DNA of 39,422 nucleotides from a virus: positions 1-39,422 of the IMG/VR virus record IMGVR_UViG_3300023210_000085. One strand, written 5' to 3'. The translations under genes were made by a program, and so were the position numbers. The first letter of the stretch is position 1, and every line of letters begins with the position of its first letter. This document shows, in pieces, positions 29,117 through 36,749 of this stretch. Below the pieces are notes generated by a model, which saw only the letters and a program-made list of their open reading frames with translations, did not search any database and had not been told where the DNA came from.

Positions 29117-29689
29117 TTATATACGGGAACGTCCCATAGCACGTCTGGCCATTTGATCTACTGGACTTTTACGTTGTGTGAAATTAGAAGGTTTTTGGAA
29201 ATTGGTTTCTTCGCCACCTTCTGGGCCACCCATTTCGCCTTCAGGGCCTGAGAACTCGTCGGCTGCACCGAACTCATCGGTTGCACCAAACTCATCAGGA
29301 CCACCGAATTCATCAGTTGCGCCGAACTCATCGGTTGCTCCGAATTCTTCATCACCGAACTCATCATCCGGCATCGGATCGTCCAGACCAAAATCATCAT
29401 CTGGGGATTGCATAGCATTTTCGTCACCTACTTTAGTTAGGGTAACGGTATCTCCATCTACGTTGCTTACCATTGGTGCAAGGGATGGGTCTTGTAGTAA
29501 TTGGCTGACTAATTCTGGGGTGATGTCGGCTTCGCCAACATTTGCCATCATCTGAACCAAGCTAGCAGTATTGATAGTTGGTTCTGAACCGGTTTCCTTT
29601 GCGCGTTCGCGCTGGAATGTGATTAAAGTTTTCAGTGCCCCTAGTGTATCATGGCGGGATTGAGCTTCCATGATTTCCTTAAAGCGCAT
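29117..29689 (-). CDS. Acidic repeat protein, 190 aa, function unknown
   Basis: The first 70 residues are helical (MRFKEIMEAQSRHDTLGALKTLI). Residues about 95-150 form an acidic repeat with DEFGATDEFGA units, and the end is basic (NFTQRKSPVDQMARRAMGRSRI). ATG 29689 overlaps the previous stop (TAATG). The upstream neighbour has a similar acidic Met/Gly/Asp tail, suggesting a functional pair. Late-region context and composition would suit a head scaffold or assembly factor, which is inference. Confidence 0.75.
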   Translation of the reverse strand: MRFKEIMEAQSRHDTLGALKTLITFQRERAKETGSEPTINTASLVQMMANVGEADITPELVSQLLQDPSLAPMVSNVDGDTVTLTKVGDENAMQSPDDDFGLDDPMPDDEFGDEEFGATDEFGATDEFGGPDEFGATDEFGAADEFSGPEGEMGGPEGGEETNFQKPSNFTQRKSPVDQMARRAMGRSRI

Positions 29690-30411
29690 TAGAAACGTTC
29701 TTCGCGACCTAGCTCTTCTGGGCCACCAATTGCTGCATCTGGTGCTTCTGGTGCCATGTCCATACCAAGATCGTCACCGGCCATTGGATCATCTAATCCA
29801 AGATCACCACCCATTGGATCGCCGCCCATATCGGGTGCGCCGAACTCATCGCCGCCCATTGGATCGTCCATGCCCATTGGCACACCTTCTTCGCCGTACA
29901 ATACACGGTTTGCTGAATCCATTTCGCCACGTGCTTGTGTGACTGAATCCAGTGCGGTAGACAATGCGGTCTGTGCTGACATTTGGAAAGCGTCTGCTGA
30001 TGCTGGGTCCATTTCGTCACGGATTGCATCAACGAGAGGCTGTAGCTCTTCGTGTTGCATTTTGCTGATTGTTTCGATCATGTCTTGTAGACGGTCGGTC
30101 ATGTCTTTTGCTGCTAGACGAACCTCTGCTTGATCAGTTTCACTTTCACTAATAACGCGCTTACGACGCTGAACAAAATCACGTAGAGCTTCTGAAAGGG
30201 TTAGCATTTCAGCGAATTCTGGGCTTTTCTGTGCACCATGAATCTTGTGGCTCTGACGGATGTCAGTTAGCTTCCGGTTCAATGTTTCCAGCATGTTTTG
30301 TGCTTTGTTTGTGCTAAGATTCTTGAAATCCACGGTGAATCCGAAACGGGTTTCGAAGACCTTGTTCATTTTCTCATAGCTTGCCTTGGGCGAAATTTCT
30401 GTTAACTTCAT
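29689..30411 (-). CDS. Helical protein with acidic Met/Gly/Asp-rich tail, 240 aa
   Basis: I chose ATG 30411, with AGGA upstream, over a TTG nine bases earlier. Residues 1-160 are a long helical region (LNRKLTDIRQSHKIHG..., LRDFVQRRKRVISESETDQAEVRLAAKDM) suited to coiled coils. The tail repeats PMGGDEFG/DDPMAGDD units. Late promoter CTAAATAC lies upstream. A scaffold-like assembly role is plausible but not shown. Confidence 0.75.
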   Translation of the reverse strand: MKLTEISPKASYEKMNKVFETRFGFTVDFKNLSTNKAQNMLETLNRKLTDIRQSHKIHGAQKSPEFAEMLTLSEALRDFVQRRKRVISESETDQAEVRLAAKDMTDRLQDMIETISKMQHEELQPLVDAIRDEMDPASADAFQMSAQTALSTALDSVTQARGEMDSANRVLYGEEGVPMGMDDPMGGDEFGAPDMGGDPMGGDLGLDDPMAGDDLGMDMAPEAPDAAIGGPEELGREERF

Positions 30412-30428
30412 GATGTTCAATCCTAAAT

Positions 30429-30437
30429 TATATATTG
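30429..30437 (-). promoter_or_regulatory. Late promoter CTAAATAC
   Basis: GCTAAATAC is read on the minus strand about 20 bases upstream of the 240-aa gene. Confidence 0.5.
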
Positions 30438-30440
30438 TAT

Positions 30441-30902
30441 TTAGCTAACTCTCACGGATTTAACTATTCTTTTGAGGTTTTCCAACTCCCTATCGCGGTT
30501 GATGGTCGATTCTGACAACTTTGTCCGGAGTATATCCATTCGACATTCATCATTGCGATCAATAGCCAGTTTCAGGTTATGTTGGTTGTTTTTCACCTCG
30601 TATTGACGACCATAGAATGATCGTTCTGATCTCAAGATGCGTTTGGCCATGGATTGGCATTGAGTAACTCGGGCTACTGCCCACGCAACTGCCACCATTT
30701 TAGTGCCGAACGAGTTCACCGATACCTTCCCGTGAGAATTCTTAACATGCCAGCCTTTGTCGGCATAGAATATGTGGTATTGATTAACATATGCAACTGT
30801 TTGATCTATTTTGATAACAGGAGCGTTACTTTGATCCATCAAGGACGTTAATCCATTCTTGATCTTGGCCTTAGTTGAAGAGGAACCATAAATTGCCATC
30901 AT
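30441..30902 (-). CDS. Basic hypothetical protein, 153 aa
   Basis: GGAAAAAG precedes ATG 30902, with a second ATG next to it. The protein has an N-terminal beta/alpha region (TVAYVNQYHIFYADKGWHVKN) and a C-terminal half dominated by long basic helices (MAKRILRSERSFYGRQYEVKNN, then LRTKLSESTINRDRELENLKRIV) typical of coiled coils. No family is recognised. It overlaps the previous small gene by 32 bases. Confidence 0.75.
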   Translation of the reverse strand: MMAIYGSSSTKAKIKNGLTSLMDQSNAPVIKIDQTVAYVNQYHIFYADKGWHVKNSHGKVSVNSFGTKMVAVAWAVARVTQCQSMAKRILRSERSFYGRQYEVKNNQHNLKLAIDRNDECRMDILRTKLSESTINRDRELENLKRIVKSVRVS

Positions 30903-31071
30903 ACTTTTTCCGTTTCAATACAGTCTTTTTAACCAGCGTGTTCGCGGCTAATATCTCAGATTCGTCTAATTTACTCTCTTGCATACAACGCAAGTCCTCG
31001 TATTTGTTCAACAAGGATTGCTCATCGATACTTATCGAGACGCGAACCTGATCATTAATTTTGTACTTCAT
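30871..31071 (-). CDS. Small charged protein, 66 aa
   Basis: ATG 31071 lies inside the end of the 277-aa gene and the frame ends at 30871, overlapping the next gene by 32 bases. The product (MKYKINDQVRVSISIDEQSLLNKYEDLR...) has a beta-strand start, a charged helix and the end KRKKYDGNLWFLFN. No strong Shine-Dalgarno is seen. Codon pattern and tight packing make it likely but not certain. Confidence 0.6.
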   Translation of the reverse strand: MKYKINDQVRVSISIDEQSLLNKYEDLRCMQESKLDESEILAANTLVKKTVLKRKKYDGNLWFLFN

Positions 31072-31888
31072 TGTTCTGAGCATTAAGGGCTGCTTGGCGC
31101 AATTCATCCATGGACACCCCTGCTGATTTCAAGATTCTTTTACCAAGTGGACCACTCGGATCAACTGTTCGTCTCACAGGCCGACGCTGTGGGCGGGCCG
31201 ATTGAGCAGTACTGGGTATAACTCGGTCATAAGATGTAGTGATAGACAACCGTTGATATGAATCGATGTTGTGTATCCCGTATTGTTTTCCATTCAGGTT
31301 GACTACTTTCGAGTTTTGACTTTCCTGTAGATGAACAACGCTATATCTTTTACGGTCTGGTGTCTTCCATGAGTCATATGCTGACTCTGCAATCACATGA
31401 TGAATGGCTTCTGGGCCTTTTCTACGAACTACCAATACATCTCCACGGCTTCTGGATACTAGTTGTGCGGCCATGTTCACCGCTTCTTTGAAAGTGTATC
31501 GGGTCGTTTCGGATAAACGATCCTGCACTAAAAGTGTGTTTCCGACAGTAGCTTTCTTAGTAGCCTGTCCGGTTGGGGTTGGTGCCATTGGTTTCTTCAA
31601 AGTAGGAGTAGTTGGCACGGATGGGGTCGATGGTTGTGATGGTTTTGGCTGTTGCTGTTGTGGTTTTGGCTGGCCGGGAACCTGTGGCATTGTTAATACC
31701 ATTTCTCCGTGATTTGTACCGGGCTGAATGGTTGCTGTCTTGGTGTCTTTAATATCATCATTAGCAGTGACCGTTTGTTCCATGCCCTGATCATCTGTGT
31801 ATTGAACAATTTGATTTTGACCTTGTTGCGTCACGTTAGTGATCTGCATAGGGTTGCCCTGTTCGTTCATAAATCCTTTGATTAACAT
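31055..31888 (-). CDS. Hypothetical protein with Gln/Pro-rich linker, 277 aa
   Basis: GAGGAAA precedes ATG 31888, which overlaps the previous stop (TAATG). An N-terminal domain of about 65 residues (MLIKGFMNEQGNPMQITNVT) leads into a linker rich in Gln, Pro, Ser and Thr at about 70-110. A mixed domain with RYTFKEAVNMAAQLVSRSRGDVLVVRRKGPEAIHHVIAES follows, and then a basic C-terminus. No family is recognised. Likely late, with promoter CTAAATAA near 31910-31917. Confidence 0.7.
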   Translation of the reverse strand: MLIKGFMNEQGNPMQITNVTQQGQNQIVQYTDDQGMEQTVTANDDIKDTKTATIQPGTNHGEMVLTMPQVPGQPKPQQQQPKPSQPSTPSVPTTPTLKKPMAPTPTGQATKKATVGNTLLVQDRLSETTRYTFKEAVNMAAQLVSRSRGDVLVVRRKGPEAIHHVIAESAYDSWKTPDRKRYSVVHLQESQNSKVVNLNGKQYGIHNIDSYQRLSITTSYDRVIPSTAQSARPQRRPVRRTVDPSGPLGKRILKSAGVSMDELRQAALNAQNNEVQN

Positions 31889-32187
31889 TATCGTTTCCTC
31901 GACGTTGACTTATTTAGGGCCTGTACCCGACGTGATGTTGGATTTGTACGCTTTGACTTCTTGGATTTACGGGTCATTCGCTTGCCGAGTTTCGCCTTTG
32001 TCATGCGCAATTTCGTGCGTTTCTTTATATCTGGGGCGGCAAAGCATTGTCCGGGTGAACTAACTACACGTCCTTTACGGGGTCCAGAAGTACATCTGTA
32101 TTTGCGAACAACCTTATTGCCAGATTTAGCCCAAGCCATGGCTTCGTCTACAACGTCGTTTTCTTCAAATAATTCTGATAATAGCAT
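31888..32187 (-). CDS. Small basic protein with conserved CTSGPRKGR segment, 99 aa
   Basis: ATG 32187 is preferred, with AGGA upstream; a GTG three bases earlier is the alternative. After a short acidic helix comes VVRKYRCTSGPRKGRVVSSPGQCFAAPDIKKRTKLR, a pattern I recall from small basic proteins next to head genes in T4-like phages of marine bacteria. The rest is Lys/Arg-rich (about a third of residues). It may bind nucleic acid or act in head assembly; neither is demonstrated. Confidence 0.75.
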   Translation of the reverse strand: MLLSELFEENDVVDEAMAWAKSGNKVVRKYRCTSGPRKGRVVSSPGQCFAAPDIKKRTKLRMTKAKLGKRMTRKSKKSKRTNPTSRRVQALNKSTSRKR

Positions 32188-32211
32188 CACTCATCCTTTT
32201 GAGTATTTATG

Positions 32212-32517
32212 CTAACCGGCTATCATATGGTAGACAACGAAAGCCAATGCTGACGTAAGTGCTACTATGACGCCTACGCCCCACCCGATTAATCGAGTAT
32301 TTGCGTAGTCACGTTGTTTATAAATTGCTTTGGACAAATCATTCAATGCTGTTTCTACCGTACCCATTCGACGGTCAACAACGCTGATATGTTCATCAAC
32401 TTTTTCTTCTAATTTATTCAACTTATCTTCCAACCCACTATACCTCGCTGCGCATAACTCCACATGAGCTTCAAGGCTCACTTTTTCTATTTCCGTACTC
32501 GGTGTCGCTACGTTCAT
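32212..32517 (-). CDS. Coiled-coil protein with C-terminal transmembrane helix, 101 aa
   Basis: Residues 20-70 form an acidic/basic coiled coil (SGLEDKLNKLEEKVDEHISVVDRRMGTVETALNDL), followed by one hydrophobic helix (LIGWGVGVIVALTSALAFVVYHMI) at the end. This architecture resembles XhlA-like/holin-associated phage proteins. TAGGAA precedes ATG 32517. A role in lysis is possible in this late setting, but not shown. Confidence 0.75.
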   Translation of the reverse strand: MNVATPSTEIEKVSLEAHVELCAARYSGLEDKLNKLEEKVDEHISVVDRRMGTVETALNDLSKAIYKQRDYANTRLIGWGVGVIVALTSALAFVVYHMIAG

Positions 32518-32535
32518 CTTGTTCTTCCTATATCT

Positions 32536-32610
32536 TTAAGGAGTTAACATGCTATCTTTGTGCCTTGAATATTGCCTGATCTTTTTGCCTGAAATGTTTT
32601 GCCTATGCAT
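32536..32610 (-). CDS. Possible small basic peptide, 24 aa
   Basis: The frame from ATG 32610 to TAA 32538-32536 starts about 14 bases after a late promoter CTAAATAC (near 32626-32633), with a weak GAAG signal. The product MHRQNISGKKIRQYSRHKD... is basic. It may only be leader sequence for the 101-aa gene. Confidence 0.25.
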   Translation of the reverse strand: MHRQNISGKKIRQYSRHKDSMLTP

Positions 32611-32639
32611 CTTATCTTCACAGGTATTTAGGTGACTCA

Positions 32640-33170
32640 TCAAACATAATTATAGCCGAAGTTTTTGCTGGATTCGAAGTAAACGTTGGCATATTTAGAG
32701 CTTGTGATGAAGGTTTTTGCCGGGAAGTCAACCATCTCGTTTAGGCCAATGATGATAGGAATCGAATCGATATCTTGCTTTAGACTCTCGACCGGAATGC
32801 CTTGGTTTTCGAAGCCAAAGTTGAACGACCACACATGGGCAGTGCCCGTGTACTCTGTCCCGAATTTAGTTGTGGTGAAATCAACGTCTTTGATCATCTT
32901 AGATTCTTCCAGAAACATCGGCTGTGCGCGTAGACTAATGATCTGTACTGCGGTTTCCCAGTTACGTTGTTGATTGCGGGAATCATTCCATGTTTGTTGA
33001 TCTACAATTAGGTTACCAACGTCATCCAAAAAGATAGGAGAAGGCTTGTATATGCTTACAATACCTGTTTTCGTGATATCAACTAATGTGTAACATGTGA
33101 AGAACTCTAATCCACCAGACCCGATATTGTAGTCTTGGTGTGCCATGCCGTGGTTTCGTTCAGTGGCCAT
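32640..33170 (-). CDS. Probable virion structural protein, 176 aa
   Basis: The sequence contains VGNLIVDQQTWNDSRNQQRNWETAVQIISLRAQPMFLEES, FGTEYTGTAHVWSFNFGFENQG and IDSIPIIIGLNEMVDFPAKTF, a pattern I recall from small conserved proteins encoded among structural genes of T4-like phages infecting marine bacteria. The exact role is unknown. GAGGA precedes ATG 33170 and late promoter CTAAATAT lies just upstream. Confidence 0.75.
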   Translation of the reverse strand: MATERNHGMAHQDYNIGSGGLEFFTCYTLVDITKTGIVSIYKPSPIFLDDVGNLIVDQQTWNDSRNQQRNWETAVQIISLRAQPMFLEESKMIKDVDFTTTKFGTEYTGTAHVWSFNFGFENQGIPVESLKQDIDSIPIIIGLNEMVDFPAKTFITSSKYANVYFESSKNFGYNYV

Positions 33171-33183
33171 CTTGTTATCCTCG

Positions 33184-33192
33184 TTTCAAGGA
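33184..33192 (-). promoter_or_regulatory. Late promoter CTAAATAT
   Basis: ACTAAATAT is read on the minus strand about 15-20 bases before the 176-aa gene start. Confidence 0.45.
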
Positions 33193-33195
33193 TAT

Positions 33196-33627
33196 TTAGT
33201 CGTAGTTAAACGTATTCAAATAGATTTTCTCTGGATTATGCAATGGATCACACACTCTATACCATAGACCATGTTTTGTTGCTTCATCGGAGTTCTCAAA
33301 CACAATGCCATCTATATGTGTGTACCCGAGATGTTCTGCGACTTGGAACTTGTTATTGCCTATTTTGATAGCTAGAATCATACCTTCATCGTTTACGATA
33401 GGTTCTCTGATATCTACTGCATGTTGAAGCGGACGCACGAATGATCGGAACCACATGTCTTCATTCAACCAATAACATGCAATAGGATAAAACAGACCAT
33501 CCGATTGTATGCTCGGCATATCTCGGTATTGCCATCTGCCGTCTTTGTGGATGTCCATTGGAGATAGTTTGGATAATTCTAGTTGTTCGATTCGGGGATC
33601 GCGGAACTCTGAATGAAGTGTTTTCAT
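33196..33627 (-). CDS. ParB/sulfiredoxin-fold-like protein, 143 aa
   Basis: The product has the ParB-like pattern: LELSKLSPMDIHKDGRW early on, IQSDGLFYPIACYWL, and AIKIGNNKFQVAEHLGYTHIDGIVFEN, where GNN-x-x-x-A---LGY corresponds to the GxxR/box II region of ParB-fold phage proteins. Catalytic residues of the nuclease variants are not obvious. ATG 33627 is chosen; it lies three bases after the late octamer GTAAATAC, so the mRNA should have almost no leader, and a TTG 15 bases earlier lies within that promoter. Confidence 0.7.
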   Translation of the reverse strand: MKTLHSEFRDPRIEQLELSKLSPMDIHKDGRWQYRDMPSIQSDGLFYPIACYWLNEDMWFRSFVRPLQHAVDIREPIVNDEGMILAIKIGNNKFQVAEHLGYTHIDGIVFENSDEATKHGLWYRVCDPLHNPEKIYLNTFNYD

Positions 33628-33630
33628 TCC

Positions 33631-33666
33631 GTATTTACACAAAAAGAAAGGGACCGAAGTCCCTTT
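33631..33666 (-). terminator. UUCG terminator followed by a late promoter
   Basis: AAAGGGAC-TTCG-GTCCCTTT plus TCTTTTT on the minus strand ends the upstream 133-aa gene. GTAAATAC directly after it starts the next transcript. Confidence 0.8.
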
Positions 33667-33687
33667 CTGATTACATATCTGTTATGA

Positions 33688-34089
33688 TTATGCGCTTAGT
33701 TCGAAGCCGTTGTCTACAACAGTTGAAAGACTTACGTCGATGCTGTTTGGTCCAACAGTTGTGCCCATTGCACGGATAGCTGTTTGCATTGCTGCTGCTG
33801 CCCATGAATCGGTACCTTCAGTCATTACACTGATTTGACCAGTTGCGTCATTTTCTAGCTGATATACTAGAACAGATGCTAGAACTTCAATTTCTTGAAG
33901 TAGAAGAGCAACGGTGTTTAGACCGGGGCCAACTTCACCAGTAATGTCAACTGCCTCAGATGAGCCGTTGATGATCATGATGCGAAAGCATTTTACGCCA
34001 CGTGGGCCGATAAAGCTGTGAAGCGTACCTGCTGTCTGTGGGGTTTGTGCGGAATCCGCATTAGCGCGGGTGTTGGTTAGTTCTGCCAT
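33688..34089 (-). CDS. Virion-type protein, MAELT family copy 1, 133 aa
   Basis: The 133-residue protein begins MAELTNTRANADSAQT and is rich in Ala, Val and Thr, with a C-terminal MQTAIRAMGTTVGPNSIDVSLSTVV segment. The neighbouring 130-aa protein has the same start and the related LQDDIRALGTVDGIVLTSATV segment, so they appear to be paralogues from a duplication. Each is a one-gene unit with its own CTAAATAC-type promoter, near-identical leader with AAGGAG, and a strong terminator. Such isolated strong late units would suit abundant capsid-associated proteins; this is inference. Confidence 0.75.
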   Translation of the reverse strand: MAELTNTRANADSAQTPQTAGTLHSFIGPRGVKCFRIMIINGSSEAVDITGEVGPGLNTVALLLQEIEVLASVLVYQLENDATGQISVMTEGTDSWAAAAMQTAIRAMGTTVGPNSIDVSLSTVVDNGFELSA

Positions 34090-34097
34090 TTTATATC

Positions 34098-34121
34098 TCC
34101 TTAATGGTTTCTATACTGTAT
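34098..34121 (-). promoter_or_regulatory. Late promoter and leader, MAELT copy 1
   Basis: CTAAATACAG is followed by a leader with TTAAGGAGATAT. About 30 bases of this unit are shared with the leader at 34612-34645. Confidence 0.65.
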
Positions 34122-34134
34122 TTAGCATCGGTAC

Positions 34135-34162
34135 GAAAAAAGGGCCACAAAAGTGGCCCTTT
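34135..34162. terminator. Bidirectional terminator
   Basis: GGGCCAC-AAAA-GTGGCCC is flanked by A-runs and T-runs. On the minus strand it ends transcription of the 34219-34611 gene. Confidence 0.85.
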
Positions 34163-34218
34163 ATATTCGCTTTGAGTAGACTGATGTGCCCTAAAGCACT
34201 GCTAAATGAATGCTACGA

Positions 34219-34611
34219 TTAAGTAGTAATCTGTAGTGATTTTTCAGTAACTGTTGCAGATGTAAGTACGATGCCATCAACTGTGCCTAGAGCACGAATG
34301 TCATCTTGCAAAGCTAGAACGAATGTGGTGTCGGTTGCTGAACCGTCCAATGAATCATAGTTACCTGCTGCTCCGGTGAAGTCACCTTCGACTGCAAATG
34401 TTTGCTCAGTGTTGGTAGTGAATAGTCCACCTGCGTGAGCAACAACACAACGATGCTGGATAGTGTGCATTACTGCTGCTTGTGCGCCGTTTGGTCCTGC
34501 TGAACCGTCTACTGCGTTGATGTAATCAACTGTGAAGAAAGTAAGTTCTTTACCTTCGGTGTCAAATGCTCCAGTAGCTGCTACTGGGTGTACTCGTGTT
34601 AGTTCTGCCAT
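34219..34611 (-). CDS. Virion-type protein, MAELT family copy 2, 130 aa
   Basis: This 130-residue protein is a paralogue of the product of 33688-34089: same MAELT start, similar length, and an aligned C-terminal ALQDDIRALGTVDG segment. The middle parts differ (ELTFFTVDYINAVDGSAG, HRCVVAHAGGLF). AAGGAG precedes ATG 34611, TATAAATAC lies upstream and a strong terminator follows. I recognise no named family. Confidence 0.75.
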   Translation of the reverse strand: MAELTRVHPVAATGAFDTEGKELTFFTVDYINAVDGSAGPNGAQAAVMHTIQHRCVVAHAGGLFTTNTEQTFAVEGDFTGAAGNYDSLDGSATDTTFVLALQDDIRALGTVDGIVLTSATVTEKSLQITT

Positions 34612-34619
34612 TTTGATAT

Positions 34620-34648
34620 CTCCTTAATGGTTTATATACTGTATTTAT
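34620..34648 (-). promoter_or_regulatory. Late promoter and leader, MAELT copy 2
   Basis: TATAAATACAG plus a leader with TTAAGGAGATAT; nearly the same unit as at 34098-34121. Confidence 0.65.
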
Positions 34649-34650
34649 AC

Positions 34651-35754
34651 TTATGCGTTGAATTTGCGTCCTAATGCGTAACCCACGGCGGCTGCTGCAC
34701 CTGCCTTTGCCCATAATGGCAAGCCTTTTTTGCCTGCGGTGGCTTTATCCATGTAGTTTTTCTTTTTTGCCATCTTTGCGAACGGTGCGTACATATCTTC
34801 GATACGTTTTCCCTGATTCATGTGCAACATCAAACGAGATGTGGCCATTTGGCGCTCTCCCGGTGTTGCTTTGTCCCAGTCGGCGACTACTCGGCGAACA
34901 GAACGCAATGGACCTGACGAAATGTTCATAGAACGTTCAAACTTTAACAAGAACTCGCGGGTAGAAGAAGGATTTGATCTTCCAGCGAGCATATCGCGGA
35001 AATATCGCTTGGTTCTCATGTCGGGTATCTGCACAATCGGGTCATTCGCCATATATTTCTCTACTGCTTGTGGTGAATTCAGTGCGGAGATCAGATTATG
35101 TAGATCGGTACCGGCTGGACGCATTGCATCGAACCTACCGCCGAATTGCATTGTTCTACGGGCGTATGTTTGTGCCCATGATGGGTTTTCATGGCGCATG
35201 ATCTCAAGCATCAATACATTTGACATCACCGTTTCCGCAACAGATGAGCTTGAGTGCTTTTGTAGTGATTTTGCACCACGGAACAGTCTTGCTTCTGCTA
35301 GCTCTTCTTGAATGAAACTGAATTTTGGTTTGTTATTTTCCATGCTGTATTTAGCGTCTTCTTCGGACTCATTAACCTGTACTGCGGTGGTGCCGCCTTG
35401 GCGTAACCAGTTAATAAGTTTCTTCCATGCGTTTTTTGTACCCGAGAAGAATGAAGTGTTGCTAGATGCTGACGTTGGTTCCGCGAATTCTGCGTATGTG
35501 TTGTATGGTCTGCGAGTACTAATATACATAATTAGGGTTCTAAGGGATGCTGGAGTTAAGGTTCGATACTGTATTTCCATATCACCAAAAAGATTATCTT
35601 CGCCACCAGCGGCAACAATCCGAATCCATCCATCCCGAAATGCTTGATCCCAACTACCTTCGAATTTTTGGTCATGTTCCTCATGCCACCCGACATCGAT
35701 GACATCACCGGTCGGAGATATCATATGACCGCCTATTTCATCGTTATCTTCCAT
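34651..35754 (-). CDS. Late protein with internal promoter/start, 367 aa (230-aa short form)
   Basis: The frame opens at ATG 35754, three bases after CTAAATAC. A second CTAAATACAGC-ATG unit lies in frame at 35341-35355 and would give a 230-residue C-terminal product. The 25 bases around both starts are identical except for one position. The N-terminal part contains GHMISPTGDVIDVGWHEEHDQKF and a DGWIRIVAAGGED segment; the C-terminal part is helical and basic with AKAGAAAAVGYALGRKF, a hydrophobic end. It may represent two fused genes or one gene making two products. Function unknown, probably virion-related. Confidence 0.7.
   Translation of the reverse strand: MEDNDEIGGHMISPTGDVIDVGWHEEHDQKFEGSWDQAFRDGWIRIVAAGGEDNLFGDMEIQYRTLTPASLRTLIMYISTRRPYNTYAEFAEPTSASSNTSFFSGTKNAWKKLINWLRQGGTTAVQVNESEEDAKYSMENNKPKFSFIQEELAEARLFRGAKSLQKHSSSSVAETVMSNVLMLEIMRHENPSWAQTYARRTMQFGGRFDAMRPAGTDLHNLISALNSPQAVEKYMANDPIVQIPDMRTKRYFRDMLAGRSNPSSTREFLLKFERSMNISSGPLRSVRRVVADWDKATPGERQMATSRLMLHMNQGKRIEDMYAPFAKMAKKKNYMDKATAGKKGLPLWAKAGAAAAVGYALGRKFNA
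35332..35356. repeat. 25-bp direct repeat, copy 1 (late promoter plus start codon)
   Basis: It differs in one base from 35743-35767. Both copies contain CTAAATACAGC-ATG-GAA on the minus strand and are in frame with each other. Confidence 0.8.
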
Positions 35755-35767
35755 GCTGTATTTAGCG
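35743..35767. repeat. 25-bp direct repeat, copy 2 (late promoter plus start codon)
   Basis: Partner of 35332-35356. This copy also contains the stop codon of the upstream 124-aa gene within the promoter octamer. Confidence 0.8.
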
Positions 35768-36136
35768 AAGCTTCTTATCAAGATGAATTGCGTTTTCGAT
35801 CTGTTGTTGCAAACGGCTCAATTGATCAAGTAGCATGCGTTTGAAATCATGATCCCTCGAAGACATATTGGTCGATGCGGGCAATGATCTCAACTTTTCC
35901 ATGATATCTATCCGTTGGCGGTTCAGACTGTACAATCTATCTTGAATGTAGCTTGCTCCGACCTCTTGGTATACTTCATGTTGTGCTATTTGCGTTGCTG
36001 TTGGGATTTGATGTGAAAACATGACGGTAGGCAATCCCAAGAAGGCCCATACTGCCACGCCTGATGCTACTGTTCCTATCACGGCTGCTATACTCCATTT
36101 TCCTTTGTTCTGTATGACATGTTTTGTAATTTCCAT
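35762..36136 (-). CDS. Membrane-anchored helical protein, 124 aa
   Basis: One hydrophobic segment (SIAAVIGTVASGVAVWAFLGLP, residues 15-36) follows a basic N-terminus. The remaining 85 residues are charged helices suited to a coiled coil (YIQDRLYSLNRQRIDIMEKL, KRMLLDQLSRLQQQIENAI). A single-pass inner-membrane protein is predicted. AAGAG lies upstream of ATG 36136. Its TAA stop is part of the next gene's late promoter. Family unknown. Confidence 0.75.
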   Translation of the reverse strand: MEITKHVIQNKGKWSIAAVIGTVASGVAVWAFLGLPTVMFSHQIPTATQIAQHEVYQEVGASYIQDRLYSLNRQRIDIMEKLRSLPASTNMSSRDHDFKRMLLDQLSRLQQQIENAIHLDKKLR

Positions 36137-36137
36137 A

Positions 36138-36749
36138 TCATTGACTCTTTTTAGATGCTCGCCATGCTCTCATGCCAACATCGTTGCTTACTGATTGTCC
36201 AATTTTACCATCGGGGGTAATTAGGCCCCACATCTGTCCCTGCCATTCAATTTTTTTACCATTAGGCAGTTCTGCTTGAGTGCCTTTTGGTGGAATTTCT
36301 GTTGTTCCATCGCCGGATGGTGCTCCTGTCTTCTTGGCTTTACCCATTGCGCGGTTTTGTGAAAATTTACCAACTACTGACATAATATGATCTGCTCGAA
36401 TCTTTTTGGCACGTGGGTCTTCGGTGGTGGGAAAATCCGGTACACCCATTGCTGCGCCCTTGCCCTGTAGCTTTTGATTGATCCAGTTGGTGTATGCTTC
36501 GCGATAATGCTTACCATCTTCGGATTTGCTGAATGCGTTAACATCTTGACCGGCACCTGCTGCAGCACTAGCTAGATTTGCTTGCCAGTCGTCTTCCATT
36601 GCTTTAGCAACGATTGCAATCTTTTTGGTCCGTGCTTTGCCGTGATCTTTCTTCATGCCCATGAATTCATTCATGATAATGGTTTCAAGCACTACAACAC
36701 CACTGTCGATCCTATCCAGATCGGTAATTATTTCTCTCATCGTGCGCAT
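36138..36749 (-). CDS. Hypothetical protein, 203 aa
   Basis: ATG 36749 overlaps the previous stop (TAATG). The first 60 residues are helical (MRTMREIITDLDRIDSGVVVLETIIMNEF). A basic Gly/Pro/Ala-rich middle and a C-terminal small domain with IEWQGQMWGLITPDGKIGQSVSNDVG, a beta-hairpin pattern, follow. No family is recognised; the setting suggests virion assembly. Confidence 0.75.
   Translation of the reverse strand: MRTMREIITDLDRIDSGVVVLETIIMNEFMGMKKDHGKARTKKIAIVAKAMEDDWQANLASAAAGAGQDVNAFSKSEDGKHYREAYTNWINQKLQGKGAAMGVPDFPTTEDPRAKKIRADHIMSVVGKFSQNRAMGKAKKTGAPSGDGTTEIPPKGTQAELPNGKKIEWQGQMWGLITPDGKIGQSVSNDVGMRAWRASKKSQ

Noticed and set aside
29250-29400. Short tandem DNA repeats suggesting a repeat array
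   Set aside because: They encode the DEFGATDEFGA protein repeat in frame and have no spacers, so this is not a CRISPR array. No CRISPR-like array was seen in the window.
32536-32640. Intergenic gap as an RNA gene
   Set aside because: No strong fold is visible; it holds a late promoter and at most a 24-codon frame.
35755-35781. TTG start nine codons upstream of the 367-aa protein
   Set aside because: It lies within the end of the upstream gene and before the late promoter; ATG 35754 directly follows the promoter.
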